Shown here: in pieces, positions 36,922 to 45,349 of the stretch | Numbering within the stretch: position 1 is the stretch's first letter | How the letters are laid out: the number at the start of each line of letters is the position of its first letter | Assembly: GCA_003605035.1 (NCBI GenBank) | Contig: QZKJ01000028.1 | Location: 1-56,884 of the forward strand | Source: Desulfurivibrio sp. | GTDB lineage: Bacteria; Desulfobacterota; Desulfobulbia; Desulfobulbales; SURF-16 | Reading direction: 5' to 3' | Length of the DNA stretch: 56,884 nucleotides | The notes under the pieces: generated by a model | Database searches by the model: none | What the model was told of the DNA's origin: nothing | What the model saw: the letters and a program-made list of their open reading frames with translations, nothing else | Position numbers and translations under genes: made by a program

Positions 36922-38850
36922 ATGGACCGCATTGTTCAAGGTATGCACAGCAGTGAAATTTTAAAAAGGGTGCGCGAGGCGGACGGCTATTTCATCACCA
37001 ACACGGCCCGTGACCTGTCCCAGTCGGATTTCAAGAACCGGATCCTGCTCCATACGGACCTGCTGGCCGCCGAGGCCCGCGAGCGGGCCGGCTATTTCTC
37101 CCTGGAGATCACCGGCGGCGCCTCGGTGCATGTGGATATCCTGCGCAAGCAGGTTGATCCGTTCCTCAAGCTGAAGCTGCTGCGGGAAAAGATGCCCCAT
37201 ACCATGTTCCAGACCCTCTGCCGGGGGGTCAATCTCTTCGGTTACCGGCCCTATCCCCAGAACGTCATCCGGCTCACCGTGCGGGAGTTCGCCAAGTACG
37301 TCGATGTCTGGCGCGTGTTTGACTTCATGAACCATGTGCCGAACATGCAGGCGGTCTTCGAGGAGGTGCAGAAGGCGGGCAAGCTGCTGGAACCGAGCAT
37401 CTGTTTTTCCACCGGGCCGGAGCATACGGATGAGTATTACGTGGGCAAGGTGGGCGAGATCCTTGCCGTGACCGGCCCGGATATTTCCATGTGCATCAAG
37501 AACCATGGCGGACTGGGCACCCCGAAACGGATCGGCGAGCTGGTGCGGGCCATCAGGGACAAATACCCGGATCTGGTTATTCATTACCACGGCCACAACA
37601 CCGACGGCAATGACATCGGCCGCATCACCGCGGCGGTACTCAACGGCGCCAACATCGTCGATGCCGCGGACCACGCCTTTACCGGCTACTTTGGCCCGCC
37701 GCCGATTTTAAGCGTCATCCAGACCCTGAAGGACTACGGCCACACCGCGGTCGGGGTAGACGAGGCGGCGGTGATCGAGACCTCCGGGCTGCTGCGCGGC
37801 CAACGCAAGGATTATGAATATTTCGAATCACAGTTCAAGGGCTTCCTGCCCACGGTGCAGATCCACAAACTGCCCGGCGGGGCCATGGGCAGCAGTTTCG
37901 AGCAGGCGGTCAAGGGCGGCTTTCTTAACAGGATGTCCGAGATTCTCCATGAGGAGCTGCCCAAGGTGCAGCGGGAGCTGGGCAACTGGTGGAGCGTGAC
38001 CCCCGGTTCGCAGATTCTCTGGACCACCGCGGTGAGCAATGTGCAGAGCGGGGAGAGGTACGGCAACTGCTCCGGGGATCTGAAGAACCTGCTGCTCGGC
38101 AAGTACGGGCCTTTCCCGTTCTACTGCCCGGAAGACTGGATCTATGAGAAGGCCTTTGGCCCGGACTGGCGCAGGATCGTCGAGGAGCAGGGCGGGGTCA
38201 TGCAGATCGAGGATATCGACATCGAAAAGGAGCGGGCCACCCTGCAGGAACGCCTCGGCTATGAACCGACTGAGCAGCAGCTGGTCACCTATCTCCAGCA
38301 TCCCAATGATGCGGTTGACTTCTTCAAGTTCGAGGAGAAATTCGGCAAGGTGTACGTGCTGCCGCCGGCGATCTTCTTCAAACGCGGCGGTTTCGCCCTG
38401 GGCGAGGCCCTGGAGTTCAACGACCACAACGGCAAAGGGCATATCATTGAGATTGGCCCCGTGCACAGGCATGAGGATGGCTCGACCAGCATCTATCTCA
38501 ATGTCGATCATCACCAGCGGGTTTTCATCATGCCCGCCGAGGTGAAGGAGGAAGGGGCGGTGAAGGAAGTGACGCTGTCCAAGAAGGAAATCCAGGACCT
38601 CGCTAAAATTGGTGACATGCGGGCGCCCTTTGGCGCCAATGTCTGCGAGGTCAGTGTTGCAGTCGGACAGGAGGTTGCCGTCGGCGACAAACTGGTGGTG
38701 CTGGAGGCCATGAAGATGCAGACACCCATGCTGGCCGCCGTGGCCGGCAAGGTGGAAAAGATTGCCGTCAAGGTCGGGGAGGCCGTGAAGGTGGGCGGTA
38801 AAATCCTCAAGATCTCCTGCGAAGCGGATGCGGCAGGCCAGCAGAAGTAA
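36922..38850 (+). CDS. pycB: Pyruvate carboxylase subunit B (carboxyltransferase + biotinyl domain)
   Basis: 642 aa. Residues about 1-300 form the HMGL-like carboxyltransferase barrel (DLLAAEARERAGYFSLEI, MFQTLCRGVNLFGYRPY, HYHGHNTDGNDIGR with the metal His pair). A conserved carboxylase domain follows, and a C-terminal biotinyl domain has biotinylated K598 in LEAMKMQTP. Family reaction: carboxybiotin plus pyruvate gives oxaloacetate; with mdh at 52.9 kb this feeds a reductive C4 route (inference). AAAGGAG precedes the ATG. No membrane OadB/OadG subunits follow, which argues against a sodium-pumping decarboxylase. Confidence 0.88.
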   Translation: MDRIVQGMHSSEILKRVREADGYFITNTARDLSQSDFKNRILLHTDLLAAEARERAGYFSLEITGGASVHVDILRKQVDPFLKLKLLREKMPHTMFQTLCRGVNLFGYRPYPQNVIRLTVREFAKYVDVWRVFDFMNHVPNMQAVFEEVQKAGKLLEPSICFSTGPEHTDEYYVGKVGEILAVTGPDISMCIKNHGGLGTPKRIGELVRAIRDKYPDLVIHYHGHNTDGNDIGRITAAVLNGANIVDAADHAFTGYFGPPPILSVIQTLKDYGHTAVGVDEAAVIETSGLLRGQRKDYEYFESQFKGFLPTVQIHKLPGGAMGSSFEQAVKGGFLNRMSEILHEELPKVQRELGNWWSVTPGSQILWTTAVSNVQSGERYGNCSGDLKNLLLGKYGPFPFYCPEDWIYEKAFGPDWRRIVEEQGGVMQIEDIDIEKERATLQERLGYEPTEQQLVTYLQHPNDAVDFFKFEEKFGKVYVLPPAIFFKRGGFALGEALEFNDHNGKGHIIEIGPVHRHEDGSTSIYLNVDHHQRVFIMPAEVKEEGAVKEVTLSKKEIQDLAKIGDMRAPFGANVCEVSVAVGQEVAVGDKLVVLEAMKMQTPMLAAVAGKVEKIAVKVGEAVKVGGKILKISCEADAAGQQK

Positions 38851-38867
38851 GGTGATTCCACCGGGCG

Positions 38868-38902
38868 CACGGAGGGGCCGACATGACTCGGCGCCCTCTG
38901 TG
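38868..38902. terminator. Hairpin after pycB
   Basis: About 14 pairs with one mismatch and one bulge between CACGGAGGGGCCGA and TCGGCGCCCTCTGTG, loop CATGAC. It starts 18 bases after the pycB stop. There is no T-run, so it may be a dispersed palindrome related to the one at 38-58, or an RNA 3'-end protector. Confidence 0.5.
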
Positions 38903-38911
38903 GAGGATTTC

Positions 38912-39034
38912 AACGGGTAAGCCGGCTAACCCCAGCTCCGCAGGTGGAAGCAACCAACAATGAAAGTCCCGCTCCTGCGCCCCTGTCTGCGCAACAAAAC
39001 AGACAAAGGACTTTCCGGTAAACGGGTAAGCCGG
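38912..39034. other. Structured region bounded by a direct repeat
   Basis: AACGGGTAAGCCGG occurs at 38912-38925 and again at 39021-39034. Between them lie nested complementary pairs AAAGTCC/GGACTTT (38963-38969, 39008-39014) and GTCTG/CAGAC (38985-38989, 39000-39004). No protein fits. It could be a small structured RNA or a mobile-element scar; I cannot name a family. Confidence 0.4.
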
Positions 39035-39035
39035 T

Positions 39036-39377
39036 TTAACAGATCACACTGTCGCCGATCTCGATCACGGAGTTTTCCGAACCATAGGAATTTGACTGAC
39101 GGTTGGGATTGGCCGGGTCAGTCCACCATTGCCCGTCAACAATAAACTGGTATTCGTATCTGCCTGGTTTCAGCTTCAGCTTCTTGATGTATTTGCCGTC
39201 CTTGAATTTGCGCATCGCGTGCTCGGAGGGATTCCAGTCATTGAAATCCCCGGCGACAAAGACCTCCTTGGCCTCCGGAGCTGTAACGCAAAACTCGGTT
39301 GACTGGATCGTTTTTCTTTTTGCCTTATCCTTGCTGCTCGAGCTCTTGACTGCTGGATTATTACTTTTGCCTGCCAT
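39036..39377 (-). CDS. CBM48 / AMPK-beta-type glycogen-binding protein
   Basis: 113 aa. A basic, serine-rich N-terminal tail (about 1-24) precedes one CBM48 domain: EFCVTAPEAKEVFVAGDFNDWNP, LKPGRYEYQFIVDGQWWTDP, ending NSVIEIGD. The tryptophans and the DFNDW and DGQWW motifs that stack on glucan chains are present. There is no catalytic domain, so it is a stand-alone starch/glycogen-binding module, possibly an adaptor on glycogen granules (inference). GGGAGGAG precedes the ATG. Confidence 0.88.
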   Translation of the reverse strand: MAGKSNNPAVKSSSSKDKAKRKTIQSTEFCVTAPEAKEVFVAGDFNDWNPSEHAMRKFKDGKYIKKLKLKPGRYEYQFIVDGQWWTDPANPNRQSNSYGSENSVIEIGDSVIC

Positions 39378-39449
39378 CTTCTTCTCCTCCCTTTACCCGG
39401 TTTCTATAGCTTCATCGTTTCAGAGGTAACCTGTCTTGATTATTAATTT

Positions 39450-39479
39450 ATAATGGATGGATAAAAAGTTTCTTGTCAA
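39450..39479 (-). promoter_or_regulatory. Possible promoter of the CBM48 gene
   Basis: Reverse strand: TTGACA (39479-39474), 18 bases, CATTAT (39455-39450), which would give a leader of about 65 bases. The -35 is perfect; the -10 matches four of six bases. Confidence 0.4.
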
Positions 39480-39601
39480 TGAAAAAAACAAGATAACCGA
39501 AAAAGATGGTTGGGGACCAAGGCAAAGCCATGCCGTTCCTGGCCTGGTCCTTGTTATCAGTGCCATCAGCAGAACCTGTTATTATGTGGTGATTGATCAG
39601 T

Positions 39602-41062
39602 ATGTTTCGTATGCGACTTGTGACGGCGGCAAAGATTGCGGTCATCCTGGTGTGGGCGGCCCTGTTTGTCGTGCTGCTCCAGCGGGATTACTTTGTCAAG
39701 CGGCTTGATCTCCATGAAAACGCCGTGCTGGAAAGAGCCGGCCAGGAGAGTTTTGCCGGGGTTTACTTCCAGGATGAGCGCATCGGTTATGTGAAAAACG
39801 ACCTGCGCCAGGGCGATGACGGACGCATCCGCCTCAGCCAGGAGGCGGTGCTGAACCTGTTTGTGCTGCAGAAAAATTATCCGGTGGAGCTGCAGGTGCA
39901 GGCCGGATTGTCCAGTGATTTCCTCCTGCAGGATTTTTCCTTTGCCATGTCCTCGCCATTTTATACAATGAAGGCCAGCGGCAAAGTTACCGGCAACCGG
40001 GTTGATTTCACCCTGGTGAACGGCAAGGAGAAGATCAGCGACTCGGTCATGCTGGCCTCGCCGCCGTTTCTGTCGCTCAACCAGCGGGGCTACCTGCTCA
40101 GGCAGGGGCTGCGGGCCGGCGACAAGGTGCGGATCGCCTATTTCGACCCGCTGACCTTAAGCGGCAAGGACACGGTGGTCGAGTACCAGGGGCTGGTCAA
40201 GACCCTGATCAAGGGCCGCATCCATCTACTGCACCAGTTTGAGGAGAATTTTTCCGGCATCCGCATCAACAGCTGGCTCGATGACAGCGGCAAGGTGATC
40301 AAGGAGGAGTCGCCGGCCGGGTTTGTTTTCTTAAGTGAACCGGAGTTTCAGGCCACGGCCATCAGCCGCAAGGGGCAGGACATTCTGCAGAGCGTGGCCG
40401 TGCCCTACCCGGGGGATCTCTCCCAGCTGGCCGGGCGCCAGGAGATGGCCTACCGGCTTGACTTGCCCGATGCCGCGGGCTTTGCCTTGCCAGGCGGCAG
40501 GCAGCAGTGGCAGGATGGCATCCTGACCATCCGCCGGGAAGAGCTACCGGCCGCTGATGCCCCGGTCTGCCGGGAGGCGCGGGACGAGCTGGCGGCCACG
40601 CCCTATATCCAGGCCGATCATCAGAAGATCAAGGCCCTGGCCGCGAAGATCACCGGGCAGATCGCCAGCCCCATGGAGCGGGTCAGGGCCATTGCCCGCT
40701 GGGTTTACGCCAATCTGGAGAAACGGCCGGTGATCGGCATCCCGGATGCGGTGGCAACCCTTGAGCGCGGCATGGGGGACTGCAACGAGCACGCCGTGCT
40801 CTTTGCCGCCCTGGCGCGCAGCGCGGGCATCCCGGCCCGCATTGCCGCGGGCGTGACCTTCCACGCCGGCGCCTTTTATTATCATGCCTGGAACGAGGTG
40901 TGCGTGGGTGGCCGGTGGCTGAGCCTGGATACCACCAGTGATCAGCTGCCGGCCGACCTCAGCCATATCCGCTTTGTGATTGGTGAAATCCAGGAGCAGG
41001 TGAAGATAGGCGCCCTGCTCGGCAACCTGAAGATCCTGCCGGCCGGGGGTGATGATCGGTGA
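39602..41062 (+). CDS. Membrane-anchored transglutaminase-like protein
   Basis: 486 aa from the ATG at 39602 (a TTG at 39593 is also open). One N-terminal transmembrane helix near 8-26, a long beta-rich extracytoplasmic region, and a C-terminal transglutaminase core with the Cys-His-Asp triad: GMGDCNEHAVLFAALAR, YYHAWNEV, WLSLDTTSD. The fold may act as a protease or amidase rather than a cross-linker. Its stop overlaps the next ABC gene, so the three genes form one operon. Substrate unknown. Confidence 0.85.
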   Translation: MFRMRLVTAAKIAVILVWAALFVVLLQRDYFVKRLDLHENAVLERAGQESFAGVYFQDERIGYVKNDLRQGDDGRIRLSQEAVLNLFVLQKNYPVELQVQAGLSSDFLLQDFSFAMSSPFYTMKASGKVTGNRVDFTLVNGKEKISDSVMLASPPFLSLNQRGYLLRQGLRAGDKVRIAYFDPLTLSGKDTVVEYQGLVKTLIKGRIHLLHQFEENFSGIRINSWLDDSGKVIKEESPAGFVFLSEPEFQATAISRKGQDILQSVAVPYPGDLSQLAGRQEMAYRLDLPDAAGFALPGGRQQWQDGILTIRREELPAADAPVCREARDELAATPYIQADHQKIKALAAKITGQIASPMERVRAIARWVYANLEKRPVIGIPDAVATLERGMGDCNEHAVLFAALARSAGIPARIAAGVTFHAGAFYYHAWNEVCVGGRWLSLDTTSDQLPADLSHIRFVIGEIQEQVKIGALLGNLKILPAGGDDR

Positions 41063-41859
41063 AAGAAGATTTGCAGAGACTGACAGAGGACGTCGCCCTG
41101 GAGGTGGCCGGGCTGACCAAGCGCTTCGGCAGTTACACCGCGGTGGACGGGGTGAGCTTTCGCGTGGGCCGGGGTGAGATTTTCGGTTTTCTCGGCCCCA
41201 ACGGGGCGGGCAAAACCACCACCATCAAAATGCTGGCCGGCCTGCTCAAGCCCGACGGCGGCACCATCACCATCCGCGGCCGCGACATGGCGCGTGATCC
41301 CGCGGCCTGCAAGCAGGTCACGGCCTATATCCCGGACCGCCCCTATCTCTATGAGAAGCTGACCGGCTACGAGTTTCTCCAGTTTGTCGCCAGCCTCTAC
41401 GATCTGTCCCGGCAGCAGTTCAGCACCATCGAACATTACCTGCAGCTCTTTGACCTGCTGGACTGGCAGCATCATCTCATTGAGTGCTATTCCCACGGCA
41501 TGCGGCAGAAGATCATCATGACCGCCGCCTTCATGCTCGACGCGCCGCTGATCATCGTCGATGAGCCCATGGTGGGGCTTGACCCGAAAAGCGCCAGGAT
41601 CGTCAAGGAGCTGCTCAAAAACCACGCCCGCCAAGGCAACAGCATCTTTCTCTCCACCCATTCGCTGGAGATCGCCGAGGAGCTCTGCGACCGCATCGGC
41701 ATCATCGTGCACGGCAGGCTGCGGGCCCTGGGCAGCCAGGAGAGCCTGCGCCGGGAGGCGCAGCTGGAAGACTCCGACCTGGAGGAGATCTTCCTGGAAC
41801 TGACCGGCGCTGACGAATTGACCGCCATCATCGCCGCCCTGAAGGGGGGGAGGGGGTAA
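41059..41859 (+). CDS. ABC transporter ATP-binding protein
   Basis: 266 aa, ABC-2/DrrA-like ATPase. Walker A GPNGAGKTTT near residue 51, signature YSHGMRQKI, Walker B LIIVDEPMVGLDP, H-loop LSTHSLEIAEELCDR. GTG start overlapping the transglutaminase stop by four bases. It partners with the permease two bases downstream. Confidence 0.93.
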   Translation: MKEDLQRLTEDVALEVAGLTKRFGSYTAVDGVSFRVGRGEIFGFLGPNGAGKTTTIKMLAGLLKPDGGTITIRGRDMARDPAACKQVTAYIPDRPYLYEKLTGYEFLQFVASLYDLSRQQFSTIEHYLQLFDLLDWQHHLIECYSHGMRQKIIMTAAFMLDAPLIIVDEPMVGLDPKSARIVKELLKNHARQGNSIFLSTHSLEIAEELCDRIGIIVHGRLRALGSQESLRREAQLEDSDLEEIFLELTGADELTAIIAALKGGRG

Positions 41860-41860
41860 C

Positions 41861-43513
41861 ATGCGGCTGCGGCTTCTCGCCCCCTTTCTGCGCACCATGC
41901 GCAACCGCTTTTTCCCGGCCGGCACGGTGCCGCTGAAGAGCCTGGGCGTCGGGCTCTTCGGTCTGCTGATCTGCGTGGCACTCTACCTGGTCTCCGTCAA
42001 AGTGGTGGGCTATTTCCACCGCCAGAGCGAACTCGGCGTCATCCTCAGCCTGAAGATCTTTCAGATGGCCTGGATCATCATGTTCGCCATGCTCATCTTC
42101 TCCTGCATGGTGTCGTCGGTGTCCACCCTGTTTCTCTCCCGGGACAACGAGATTATTTTCGCCGCCCCGGTCAGCGCCGCGGAGATCTATGGCATGCGTT
42201 ATCTGACCACCACCTTTTACACCTCCTGGATGATGGTCATTTTCTCGCTGCCGGTCTTCGGGGCCTACGGCCGGGTTTTCCAGGCCGGGCCATGGTACTG
42301 GCCGCTGATGCTCGTCTGCGTGCTGGCCACCGCGCTGATCGCCTCGGGCATCGGCATGGCGCTGACCGTGCTGCTGGTCCGTTTTTTTCCGGCGCGGCAG
42401 ACCAGGGACATCATCTTTTACCTGTCGCTCTGCTTCGGCATCTTCATCTACATCATCTTCCGGCTGCTGCGGCCGGAGGATCTGGTCAACCCGGACAAGT
42501 ACGCCCAGTTTGTCGAGTATCTCTCCGCCATCTCCCAGCCGGCCGGCCCCTATGTGCCGGCGGCCTGGTCGGCCAATCTGCTGTCGCTCTACCTGCTGGA
42601 CCGGGAGATCGACTGGCTGCTGCTTGCCCTGCTGGTCGCCGGCGCGCCTTCCCTCTTTTTTATCGGGGAGTGGGCCATGCAGCGTTTCTTTCTCACCGGC
42701 TTCAGCAAGTCCCAGGAGTCCTTCGGCGGCTTCCGGCCCTTCACCCGTCCGGGCCGCTACCGCCCCGGCAAGGCGGGCTGGATCTTCCGCAAGGAGTCGA
42801 AAACCTTTCTGCGGGATTCCGCCGAGTGGTCCCAGCTCTTCATGATCGCCGCCCTGGTGGTGGTCTACCTATACAGCTTCAAGGCACTGCCGGTGGAGCG
42901 TTCGCCCATGCAGACCGAATATGTCACCAACCTCATCTCCTTTCTCAATGTGGGCATGACCGGCTTTATCGTCACATCATTAGCCGGCCGCTTTGTCTTT
43001 CCGGCCGTGGGGGCCGAGACGCCGGCCTTCTGGCTGATTCACTCCTCGCCGCTGTCGATCAACCGTTTTCTCCTCTACAAGTTTCTTTTTTACCTGGCGC
43101 CCTTTACCCTGCTCTCCCTGCTGCTGGTGCTCACCTCGGACGCCCTGCTTGACATCTCCGGACCCATGTGGTGGTTTTCGGTGATCGCCAGTCTGATCAT
43201 CTGCTGGACCGTGGTGGGCATGGCGGTGGGCTTTGGCGCGTTCTACGCCGATTTCAAGGCGGAAAACCGGGCCGCGGCCCTTGGGGGCATGGGCGCCCTG
43301 CTTTTTCTTTTCTCGGCCATGAGCGTGGTTTTTCTCATCATCGCCGGCGGGGCCTCGCCCATGTATCATTTCATGCGGCACTGGATTGCCGGTCGGGAGA
43401 TTCATCCGGGCAACAAAATTGCCCTGCTGGTCTGGCTGGCCGGCTCCCTGCTGCTGGGCGGGCTCTCGGTGGGTTTTTTCTGGCGCAAGGGGAGCCGCAG
43501 CCTGAGCGGCTGA
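41861..43513 (+). CDS. ABC exporter membrane subunit
   Basis: 550 aa, polytopic, with roughly twelve hydrophobic segments arranged in two halves split by a soluble stretch near 285-325 (FRPFTRPGRYRPGKAGWIFRKE). It matches large ABC-2-type permeases. It starts two bases after the ATPase stop. Substrate unknown; the operon with a transglutaminase-like protein suggests export or handling of a peptide, lipid or glycan at the envelope (inference). Confidence 0.82.
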   Translation: MRLRLLAPFLRTMRNRFFPAGTVPLKSLGVGLFGLLICVALYLVSVKVVGYFHRQSELGVILSLKIFQMAWIIMFAMLIFSCMVSSVSTLFLSRDNEIIFAAPVSAAEIYGMRYLTTTFYTSWMMVIFSLPVFGAYGRVFQAGPWYWPLMLVCVLATALIASGIGMALTVLLVRFFPARQTRDIIFYLSLCFGIFIYIIFRLLRPEDLVNPDKYAQFVEYLSAISQPAGPYVPAAWSANLLSLYLLDREIDWLLLALLVAGAPSLFFIGEWAMQRFFLTGFSKSQESFGGFRPFTRPGRYRPGKAGWIFRKESKTFLRDSAEWSQLFMIAALVVVYLYSFKALPVERSPMQTEYVTNLISFLNVGMTGFIVTSLAGRFVFPAVGAETPAFWLIHSSPLSINRFLLYKFLFYLAPFTLLSLLLVLTSDALLDISGPMWWFSVIASLIICWTVVGMAVGFGAFYADFKAENRAAALGGMGALLFLFSAMSVVFLIIAGGASPMYHFMRHWIAGREIHPGNKIALLVWLAGSLLLGGLSVGFFWRKGSRSLSG

Positions 43514-43526
43514 GAGGCGGCGGCCT

Positions 43527-45152
43527 TCAGTTGGGGGAATGGCTGCTGATCCAGGCCAGGAAGTGGTCGGCGGCCAGGGGTTTGCTGAAATGGTAGCCCT
43601 GCAGGATGTCGCAGCCAAGCTCCTTGAGGCGTTCGGCCGTCTCCTCGTTCTCCACCCCTTCGGCCACCACCTTCAAGCCCAGGTTGTGGGCCAGGTCGAT
43701 GGTCGCCTGCACGATGGCCGCGTCGTTTTCATCGACCAGCATGTCCAGCACAAAGGATTTGTCGATTTTCACTTCACTGGCCGGCATTTTCTTGAGATAG
43801 GCCAGGGAGGAGTAGCCGGTGCCGAAATCGTCGATGGAGATGCGGATGCCCATCTTGCTCAGGCGGGTGAGAATTTCCAGGGCCCTGGCCGGGTCCTTGA
43901 TGATGGAGCCCTCGGTGATCTCAAAGGTGATGTAATGGGGGGCCAGACTGCAGGAGGCCAGGGTGCCGGTGATGACGTCCGGCAGTTCCGTATCCAGCAG
44001 GGTGGAGGGGCTGAGGTTGATGGCAATCCCCAGTTTCAGCCCGGCGCTGTGCCACTTGACCGTCTGCTCGATGGCGTGTTTGAGCACCCACAGGGAAAGC
44101 GGTTTGATCAGGCCGGTACGTTCCGCCAGGGGGATGAACTCGTCCGGCGGCATGAAGCCGTGCTGGGGATGCTGCCAGCGCACCAGGGCCTCGACCCCGC
44201 TGACGATGTTGGCGTTGATGTTGATTTTCGGCTGATAGTGCAGCCGCAGTTCGTCGTTGTCAATGGCCTGGCGCAGTTCACCCATCAGGGTCAGGCGGTG
44301 GGGGCTGTGCTTGTCGAGGCCGGTTGCGTAGACGGTGTAGCCCTGGTGATTCTGCTTGGCGGCGTACATGGCCACATCGGCCCGCTGCATGATGGTGTCA
44401 ACGTCCCTGCCGTGCTCGGGAAAGACCGCGATGCCGATGCTGGCCTGCACCTCGATCTTGAGGGACTCGAGCATGAAGGGCGAGAGAAAGGCGTTCTGGA
44501 TCTTTTTCAGCACCACCAGCGCATCGCCGCTCTCCTTGATCACCGGCAGCAGGATGGCGAATTCGTCGCCGCCGAGCCGCGACAGGGTGTCGGAGCCGCG
44601 CACCACCCCCCTGAGGCGCATGGCCACATGTTTGAGCAGGCGGTCGCCGCTGTAATGGCCCAGGGTGTCGTTGACCTCCTTGAAGCGGTCCAGGTCCAGG
44701 ATGAACAGGGCCAGTTTGCGATCCTCCCGCAGGGCCACGTGAATGGCCTGCTCCAGGCGGTCCCGCAGCAGCACCCGGTTGGGCAGATCGGTGAGCTGGT
44801 CATGGGTGGCGTCATGCATGGCCTGGTATTCCAGGGCCGCGGTCTGGCTGCGCAGCTCATTGGTCTGGTCGAGCACCATGGTGCTCGCCTCATAGGCCAT
44901 GATGGAGCTGACATACTGGCCCCAGAAGGCGAAGATGAAGGGCATGGTGTCGAGTATCCACAGGGTGACGTTTGTTTTCTGCACCTTGAGGATGCCGTCC
45001 GGGGTGATGGCGCCGAACTGCAGGTAACAGTTGAGCAGGGTGGCGGTGACAATGGCGCCGAAGGCGATGACCACCCCGTACACCGCATACCTGGTGACCC
45101 GCGACTTCATGATCCTGACGTTGGTCTTCAGGTTCTGGCCTAACCTGTCCAT
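43527..45152 (-). CDS. GGDEF-EAL diguanylate cyclase/phosphodiesterase
   Basis: 541 aa. Two N-terminal membrane helices (about 22-45 and 64-86), a short coiled linker, a GGDEF domain (about 115-275) with intact LSRLGGDEFAILL, and an EAL domain (about 290-535) with GVEALVRW and IDDFGTGYSSLAYLKKMP intact. Both c-di-GMP synthesis and hydrolysis are possible from the sequence. The EAL glutamate loop reads ITEGSI instead of the usual ITES. No ribosome site lies before the ATG at 45152; the Met at 45110 is an alternative start. Confidence 0.93.
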   Translation of the reverse strand: MDRLGQNLKTNVRIMKSRVTRYAVYGVVIAFGAIVTATLLNCYLQFGAITPDGILKVQKTNVTLWILDTMPFIFAFWGQYVSSIMAYEASTMVLDQTNELRSQTAALEYQAMHDATHDQLTDLPNRVLLRDRLEQAIHVALREDRKLALFILDLDRFKEVNDTLGHYSGDRLLKHVAMRLRGVVRGSDTLSRLGGDEFAILLPVIKESGDALVVLKKIQNAFLSPFMLESLKIEVQASIGIAVFPEHGRDVDTIMQRADVAMYAAKQNHQGYTVYATGLDKHSPHRLTLMGELRQAIDNDELRLHYQPKININANIVSGVEALVRWQHPQHGFMPPDEFIPLAERTGLIKPLSLWVLKHAIEQTVKWHSAGLKLGIAINLSPSTLLDTELPDVITGTLASCSLAPHYITFEITEGSIIKDPARALEILTRLSKMGIRISIDDFGTGYSSLAYLKKMPASEVKIDKSFVLDMLVDENDAAIVQATIDLAHNLGLKVVAEGVENEETAERLKELGCDILQGYHFSKPLAADHFLAWISSHSPN

Positions 45153-45208
45153 ATTGTTTTCAGAGTGGCTGGTTGAAGGTATTGGAATTAGCGATTTAAG
45201 CCATCAGG

Positions 45209-45240
45209 GAAAAAAATGCTGCGACATTTCGCCACAGCAT
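45209..45240 (-). terminator. Rho-independent terminator downstream of rlmL
   Basis: On the reverse strand a bulged stem (ATGCT/AGCAT and GCGA/TCGC) with an AATG loop is followed by seven T. It ends the darP-PPC-rlmL operon about 110 bases after the rlmL stop and insulates the GGDEF-EAL gene. Confidence 0.75.
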
Positions 45241-45349
45241 GGGGGCCGTAACGAAATACTGGAAATGTAATGGAAATCTCGTAACGGTTCCTCAATTATT
45301 GGGTAAAAGAAAAAAGAAGTCAAAAGAAAAAAAGCAAGAGGCGCGATGT

